The position numbers and the translations under genes are program-made. A DNA stretch of 44,031 nt, from the NCBI GenBank assembly GCA_050942875.1, contig JBMNOD010000021.1:1-44031 (forward strand), given 5' to 3'. Origin of the DNA: JAAZAI01 sp050942875 (GTDB lineage Bacteria > Verrucomicrobiota > Kiritimatiellia > RFP12 > UBA3636). How positions within the stretch are numbered: position 1 is the stretch's first letter; each line of letters opens with the position of its first letter. The notes under the pieces were generated by a model. It worked only from the letters and a program-made list of their open reading frames with translations. It was not told the origin of the DNA and did no database searches. This document shows, piece by piece, positions 39,722-44,031 of the stretch.

Positions 39722-41857
39722 ATGTCTAAAAAACGCGTTGAATTCATGAACCTCGCGTTCCGCGACGGATTCCAGTCCGTCTACGGGGCGCGTGTTTTTT
39801 CCAAGGACTTCATGCCTGCAGTCGAAGCGGCGTACAAGGCCGGCATGCGCTGGTTCGAGGCCGGCGGCGGCGCCCGCTTCCAGTCCTGCTACTTCTACTG
39901 CCAGGAAGATGCGTTCGACGTCATGGACGAGTTCCGCCGCGTCTGCCCCGACGCGGATCTTCAGACGCTCTCCCGCGGCGTGAACGTCGTCGGTCTCGAC
40001 TCGCAGTCCTCCGACATGATCAAGCTGCACGCCGAGCTCTTCAAGAAGCACGGGATCAGCTCGATCCGCAACTTCGACGCCCTCAACGACGTGGAGAACC
40101 TCCGCTGGTCCGGCCAATGCATCCACGACGCCGGCCTGGTTCACGAGGTCACCGTGACCCTCATGGGCCTGCCCCCGGGCGTCGACAGCCGCGGCGCCCA
40201 CACGCCCGAGTTCTACGCCGACCGCGTGAAGAAGATCCTCGACGCCGGCATCCCCTTCGAGCGCCTTTGCTTCAAGGACGCCTCGGGCACCACGCCGCCG
40301 CGCGTCGCCTACAACACGGTCAAGCTCGCCCGCAAGCTCCTGGGCGACAAGATCCACATCCAGTACCACTCGCATGAGACGGCCGGCAACGGCCTGACCT
40401 GCTACCTCGCCGCCCTCGAGGCCGGCGCGGACGGCGTCGACGTGTCGATGGCGCCCGTCTCCGGCGGCACGTGCCAGCCCGACATCATCACGCTCTGGCA
40501 CGCGCTTCGCGACAGCGATTTCGACCTGGGGATCGACATCGACAAGGTGCGCAAGGCCGAGAACGTCTTCAAGGAATGCATGGCGGACTACTTCCTGCCG
40601 CCCGAGGCCCTGGCGTCCAACCCCGTCATCATCTGGTCGCCGATGCCCGGCGGCGCCCTCACGGCCAACACGCAGATGATGCGCGACAACGATTTGATGG
40701 ACAAGTACGACGACATGATCCACGAGATGTACGACGCGGTCCGCCTCGGCGGCTTCGGCACCTCGGTCACGCCGGTCTCCCAGTTCTACGTCCAGCAGGC
40801 GATGAACAACGTCATGTTCGGCAAGTGGAAGAAAATCGCGCCGGGCTACGGCAAGATGGTCCTTGGCTATTTCGGCCGCACGCCGGTCGAGCCCGATCCC
40901 GAGATCGTCAAGATCGCCGCCGAGCAGCTTGGTCTCGAACCCACCACGAAGACGGTGCTCGAAGACACGGACGCCGATCCGAAGAAGAGCCGCGCCGCGG
41001 CCGAGCAGATGCTCAAGGACGCCCATTTGCCGATCACGGACGAGAACGTCTTCATCGCCGCGTGCTGCCAGGAGAAGGGCATCCACTTCCTCAAGGATCC
41101 GAAGAACGCCCCCAACGGCGTTCGCAAGGGCGCCTTGGCGAGGCCGAAGGCCGCTGAAGCGAGCGGTGGCAACGAGTTCACGGTCAGCGTGAACGGCACG
41201 CCCTACGCGGTGCAGCTCGCAGGCGACGCCGCCGCCATCGTCAACGGCGTCCGCTATGCCGTGAACGTCCAGGAGGGCATCCAGGCCGCGAAGGCCGCCC
41301 CGGTCGTGGCTTCGGCGGCCGCTACCCCGGCCGCCACGGGCGGCGAGATGGTTGGCTCCCCGGTTCCGGGCCTCGTGCTGCGCGTGAGCGTCGCGGACGG
41401 CGCGACGGTTGCCAGGGGCGACGAAGTGCTCGTGCTTGAAGCGATGAAGATGGAGATCCCCGTCAAGGCCCCCTGCGATGGCGTCGTCTCGCTTTTCGCC
41501 GCCGCCGGCGACAAGGTTTCCACGGATGATCCGCTCTTCTCCGTTGGCGCCACGTTTGTTTCGGCTCCCGCGCCCGTCGCGGCGGCGGCTGAGCCTGTGG
41601 AAGAGGACGATGCGCCTGCGGCTGCCGCTCCGGCGCCTGTTGCCGGCGGCGAAGCGGTCGCGGCCCCCGTCCCCGGTCTCGTCCTGCGCCTGAACGTCGC
41701 CAACGGCGCGACGGTCGCCACGGGCGACGACGTCCTCGTCCTCGAGGCGATGAAGATGGAAATCCCCGTCAAGGCGCCGTCCAACGGCACCGTTGCGCTT
41801 TCGGTGGCCGCCGGCGACAAGGTCGCCACGGGCGATCCGCTCTTCTCCATTGTCTAG
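39722..41857 (+). CDS. oadA: Oxaloacetate decarboxylase alpha chain with two biotinyl domains
   Basis: This 711-residue biotin protein has a carboxyltransferase barrel with RDGFQS (14-19, metal ligand Asp15), FKDASG with Lys185 (the residue usually carbamylated) and HSHETAG with the metal-binding pair His216 and His218. A linker domain (about 390-520) follows. Two tandem biotinyl domains each carry EAMKMEI, with biotin-accepting Lys576 and Lys678. Most OadA proteins have one. The two copies are very similar, separated by a Pro/Ala hinge (about 605-640), which suggests a recent duplication. The alpha chain transfers CO2 from oxaloacetate to biotin, and OadB then releases it while exporting sodium. 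A methylmalonyl-CoA-decarboxylase-like substrate is less likely because the barrel is of the OadA/pyruvate carboxylase type. Confidence 0.95.
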   Translation: MSKKRVEFMNLAFRDGFQSVYGARVFSKDFMPAVEAAYKAGMRWFEAGGGARFQSCYFYCQEDAFDVMDEFRRVCPDADLQTLSRGVNVVGLDSQSSDMIKLHAELFKKHGISSIRNFDALNDVENLRWSGQCIHDAGLVHEVTVTLMGLPPGVDSRGAHTPEFYADRVKKILDAGIPFERLCFKDASGTTPPRVAYNTVKLARKLLGDKIHIQYHSHETAGNGLTCYLAALEAGADGVDVSMAPVSGGTCQPDIITLWHALRDSDFDLGIDIDKVRKAENVFKECMADYFLPPEALASNPVIIWSPMPGGALTANTQMMRDNDLMDKYDDMIHEMYDAVRLGGFGTSVTPVSQFYVQQAMNNVMFGKWKKIAPGYGKMVLGYFGRTPVEPDPEIVKIAAEQLGLEPTTKTVLEDTDADPKKSRAAAEQMLKDAHLPITDENVFIAACCQEKGIHFLKDPKNAPNGVRKGALARPKAAEASGGNEFTVSVNGTPYAVQLAGDAAAIVNGVRYAVNVQEGIQAAKAAPVVASAAATPAATGGEMVGSPVPGLVLRVSVADGATVARGDEVLVLEAMKMEIPVKAPCDGVVSLFAAAGDKVSTDDPLFSVGATFVSAPAPVAAAAEPVEEDDAPAAAAPAPVAGGEAVAAPVPGLVLRLNVANGATVATGDDVLVLEAMKMEIPVKAPSNGTVALSVAAGDKVATGDPLFSIV

Positions 41858-41879
41858 CCTGAAAGAAACCACAACAGCC

Positions 41880-43325
41880 ATGAAAAAACTTCTCCTTTCC
41901 CTCCTTGGCGTGGCCGTGCTCGCCGGTTTTGCGCTCAGCGCCCCCGTCATGGACGTCGACGTCGAACTGCCGGACGCCCCGCAGGCGCAGGATGCCGTTG
42001 CCGACGGCCATTTGAGCACGGAAGAGCTGCTCGTCCGCGCCAAGAACATCTGGCAGGACACGGGCATCTACGGCTTCATGCTCCGCGAGGCGCCGGATTG
42101 GATCACGAAAGGCTACACCCGCAAGGACGGCCAGTACGTCCCGGGGCACGAGGTCGAGATTCTCGGCGGCGTTCCCTATGGCGTGGGGCAGATGATCATG
42201 ATCCCCATTTGCCTGATCCTCATCTACCTGGCGATCGTCAAGGGGTTCGAGCCGTTGCTGCTGCTGCCCATCGGCATGGGCGGCCTGCTCGCCAACATCC
42301 CCTTCGCGGGCGTGACGACGCCCGAGATGCTCGGCGTCGGCAAGATGACGGCGGAGCAGATCGCGTCGGCGACCATCTCTCCCGGTGGCTTTCTTTACTA
42401 CCTCTTCAGCTTCGGCGTGGACTCCGGCCTCTTCCCGATCATCATCTTCATGGGCGTGGGCGCGATGACCGACTTCGGCCCGCTGATCGCGAATCCCAAG
42501 ACGTGCCTGCTCGGCGCCGCCGCCCAGCTCGGCATCTTCTTTGCGCTGATTGGCGCCGTGACTCTCTCCGCGTTCGTCCCCGGCATCAACTTCTCGCTCC
42601 AGGACGCCGCCTCCATCGGCATCATCGGCGGCGCGGACGGCCCGACGGCGATCTGGCTCACCACCAAGCTCGCCCCGGACCTCCTCGGCGCCATCGCCGT
42701 GGCCGCGTATTCGTACATGGCGCTTGTGCCGATCATCCAGCCGCCGCTGATGAAGCTCTGCACGACCGACGCCGAGCGCAAGATCAAGATGAAGCAGCTC
42801 CGCGACGTGAAGAAGATCGAAAAGGTCGTCTTCCCGCTCGTCGTGATCCTGCTTTGCGGTCTTCTTCTGCCCTCCGCCGTCCCGCTGATGGGCGCGCTGA
42901 TGTTCGGCAACCTCGCCCGCGAGTGCAAGGTCGTCGACCGCATCGCCGACACGATGGAGAACGCCCTCATGAACATCGTCACGATCTGCCTGGGCCTTTC
43001 CGTGGGCTCCAAGCTGGCCGCCGAGAAGTTCCTCACGCTTGAGACGCTCGGCATCCTGCTGCTCGGCCTCTGCGCCTTTGCGGTGGGCACGATGGGCGGC
43101 GTCTGGATGGCGCGCATCATGAACTTCTTCTCGAAGGAGAAGATCAATCCACTCATCGGCTCCGCCGGCGTCTCCGCCGTGCCGATGGCCGCCCGCGTCT
43201 CGAACAAGGTCGGCCAGGAATACGATCCGTCGAACTTCCTGCTCATGCATGCCATGGGTCCGAACGTCTCCGGCGTGATTGGATCGGCTGTCGTGGCCGG
43301 CATCCTCTACCGGATGCTTGGGTAG
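41880..43325 (+). CDS. oadB: Oxaloacetate decarboxylase beta chain, sodium pump
   Basis: This 481-residue polytopic membrane protein has about nine helices and the hallmark segments GVDSGLFPIIIFMGVGAMTDFGPLIANP, SIGIIGGADGPTAIWLTTKLAP and MHAMGPNVSGVIGSAVVAGI. The Asp in DFGP and the GGADGPT loop belong to the conserved sodium-site region. The subunit decarboxylates carboxybiotin on OadA and pumps Na+ outward. The N-terminus (about 1-95) is longer than in Klebsiella or Vibrio. It starts with a signal-peptide-like segment (KKLLLSLLGVAVLAGFALSAP) and a periplasmic-looking stretch before the first core helix. The start at 41880 is chosen for that segment; the ribosome-binding site is weak. Confidence 0.94.
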   Translation: MKKLLLSLLGVAVLAGFALSAPVMDVDVELPDAPQAQDAVADGHLSTEELLVRAKNIWQDTGIYGFMLREAPDWITKGYTRKDGQYVPGHEVEILGGVPYGVGQMIMIPICLILIYLAIVKGFEPLLLLPIGMGGLLANIPFAGVTTPEMLGVGKMTAEQIASATISPGGFLYYLFSFGVDSGLFPIIIFMGVGAMTDFGPLIANPKTCLLGAAAQLGIFFALIGAVTLSAFVPGINFSLQDAASIGIIGGADGPTAIWLTTKLAPDLLGAIAVAAYSYMALVPIIQPPLMKLCTTDAERKIKMKQLRDVKKIEKVVFPLVVILLCGLLLPSAVPLMGALMFGNLARECKVVDRIADTMENALMNIVTICLGLSVGSKLAAEKFLTLETLGILLLGLCAFAVGTMGGVWMARIMNFFSKEKINPLIGSAGVSAVPMAARVSNKVGQEYDPSNFLLMHAMGPNVSGVIGSAVVAGILYRMLG

Positions 43326-43336
43326 TCGTTTTGCCA

Positions 43337-43390
43337 CCCCGCCGCGCTTTGGCGTGGCGGGGGTTGGCAGTTGAGGCGGCTCGCGCCGCC
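43337..43390 (+). other. Two hairpins between oadB and the TrpR-like gene
   Basis: The first stem (43337-43347 with 43352-43362) has eleven pairs including one G-U, with the loop TTTG. The second (43375-43380 with 43385-43390) has six pairs with the loop TCGC. Neither has a T-run. They could separate expression of the pump from the repressor by partial termination or RNA processing. Confidence 0.5.
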
Positions 43391-43405
43391 CTTGTGTCAA
43401 GGAAA

Positions 43406-43714
43406 ATGAAGAAGCGGAAGCCTGTTGAAATCGACGAAGCCAGCATGATGGAAGTCGCCGAGGCTTTCCGCTCATTGAAGAGCGCCGAGGAAATCCGCCG
43501 CTTCTTCGACGAACTTTGCACGCCGGCCGAATGCCGGGACATTGCGCTGCGCTGGCTTCTCATGAAGCAGCTCCTGGACGGCGTTCCGCAGCGAGCGATC
43601 GCCAAGGATCTTGGCTTGAGCCTCTGCAAGATCACGCGTGGCTCGAAATATGTCAAGGACGAGACGTCGGTCTTCCGCCGCCTCGCCTTGCGGGCGCTGA
43701 AGCGCCCGCAATAG
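43406..43714 (+). CDS. TrpR/YerC-family transcriptional repressor
   Basis: This 102-residue all-helical protein matches the Trp-repressor superfamily. Residues about 14-60 (MMEVAEAFRSLKSAEEIRRFFDELCTPAECRDIALRWLLMKQLLDG) form the dimer core. GVPQRAIAKDLGLSLCKITRGSKYVKD is the helix-turn-helix, with ITRGS exactly as in E. coli TrpR. E. coli TrpR binds tryptophan and represses trp genes; whether this protein senses tryptophan cannot be told. The frame is open upstream, but AAGGA four bases before the ATG at 43406 sets the start. No trp genes lie in the window. It follows oadB by 80 bases, so it may be cotranscribed with the pump. Confidence 0.87.
   Translation: MKKRKPVEIDEASMMEVAEAFRSLKSAEEIRRFFDELCTPAECRDIALRWLLMKQLLDGVPQRAIAKDLGLSLCKITRGSKYVKDETSVFRRLALRALKRPQ
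43690..43709 (+). terminator. Hairpin overlapping the end of the TrpR-like gene
   Basis: GCGGGCGCT and AGCGCCCGC are perfect nine-base arms within the last codons, ending three bases before the stop codon. No T-run follows. Its placement at a coding end matches the hairpins at 14603-14644 and 34496-34522. Confidence 0.55.
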
Positions 43715-44031
43715 GGTTCAGGGTTCAGGAAATTACGAAATTACGAAATTACGAATGACGGGGTTGTGAAAGGGTGTGTGTCAGAATCGCAACATGCTTC
43801 CTTGAGTTTCCATGAAACATGGAGGCATTCCTGATGCCAAATTCAAAACCAACCCCTCTCTGTGTCTCCGTGCCCGTGTGTTTAGATCAAAAACCTCCAC
43901 CGATGCCGCGTCGCCTGCGTCTTTGTGTTGGTAATGTGGGTGGCGATCTGACAGGAACCGTGTATACGGGGCTTTGAAGACTGCCGCACGTTGAGGTATG
44001 ATGTGAAACAGCAGGTGGCATGGTAACCACT
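43715..44031. other. Terminal intergenic region
   Basis: No gene is supported. Three tandem GAAATTAC units are at 43729-43752, followed by GAATGACG; similar words occur near 18553, 21441 and 34142. CTTTGTGTTGGTAATGTGG at 43921-43939 is the reverse complement of 178-196 at the other end of the window. Confidence 0.6.

Overview
The window is about 44 kb of GC-rich bacterial chromosome. An outer membrane is implied by lpxD and an OmpH/Skp-type chaperone. Large exported beta-rich surface proteins with C-termini of the 'STDL..W...F.R' type, LamG modules, a sodium-pump oxaloacetate decarboxylase, a DUF2851 protein and repeat-laden intergenic DNA together suggest the PVC group, most likely a Kiritimatiellota/Lentisphaerota/Verrucomicrobiota anaerobe. 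The phylum is inferred from gene content and style; there is no 16S or other marker gene here. There is no CRISPR array, phage module or transposase.

Left part (1-5.6 kb): tRNA-Ser(CGA) with its own promoter, then a Gfo/Idh/MocA oxidoreductase and a ThuA-domain protein on +. These converge on a minus-strand operon, ompH/skp, lpxD, galE and a FucU/RbsD mutarotase, which joins envelope biogenesis to sugar interconversion. Next (5.6-14.1 kb) is a minus-strand operon with a strong promoter at 14231-14259. It encodes a LamG/beta-helix surface protein, an exported jelly-roll-like protein and a 1504-residue GH2-like protein that seems to lack the usual acid/base Glu. From 14.6 to 21.3 kb are two large exported proteins built from the same Gly-rich GAGIGGG beta module, one with three copies and the other with one copy plus BspA-type leucine-rich repeats. 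Both end in the same C-terminal domain.

Middle part (21.3-28.8 kb): a 1.4 kb non-coding mosaic of dispersed repeats, an HrpA-type DEAH helicase with a leaderless-type promoter, and a lower-GC island with a small membrane-anchored protein and an ankyrin protein. Then (29-34 kb) come a large GH13 + GH133 glycogen-debranching-type fusion and a membrane protein.

Right part: a tightly packed minus-strand unit holds a COG1579/CdsZ-like zinc-ribbon coiled-coil protein, rnpB (RNase P RNA), a GspC-like protein, a DUF2851 protein and a lytic transglycosylase lipoprotein. The rnpB P1 helix overlaps the start codon of the GspC-like gene. Divergent promoters separate this unit from oadG-oadA-oadB, the sodium-pumping decarboxylase with two tandem biotinyl domains in OadA, followed by a TrpR-like repressor.

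The most distinctive features are the rnpB/ORF overlap, palindromic REP-like elements that have entered coding sequence (one element is read in two frames within one lipoprotein gene), telomere-like G-rich repeats upstream of both surface-protein genes, and a shuffled set of intergenic repeat modules.
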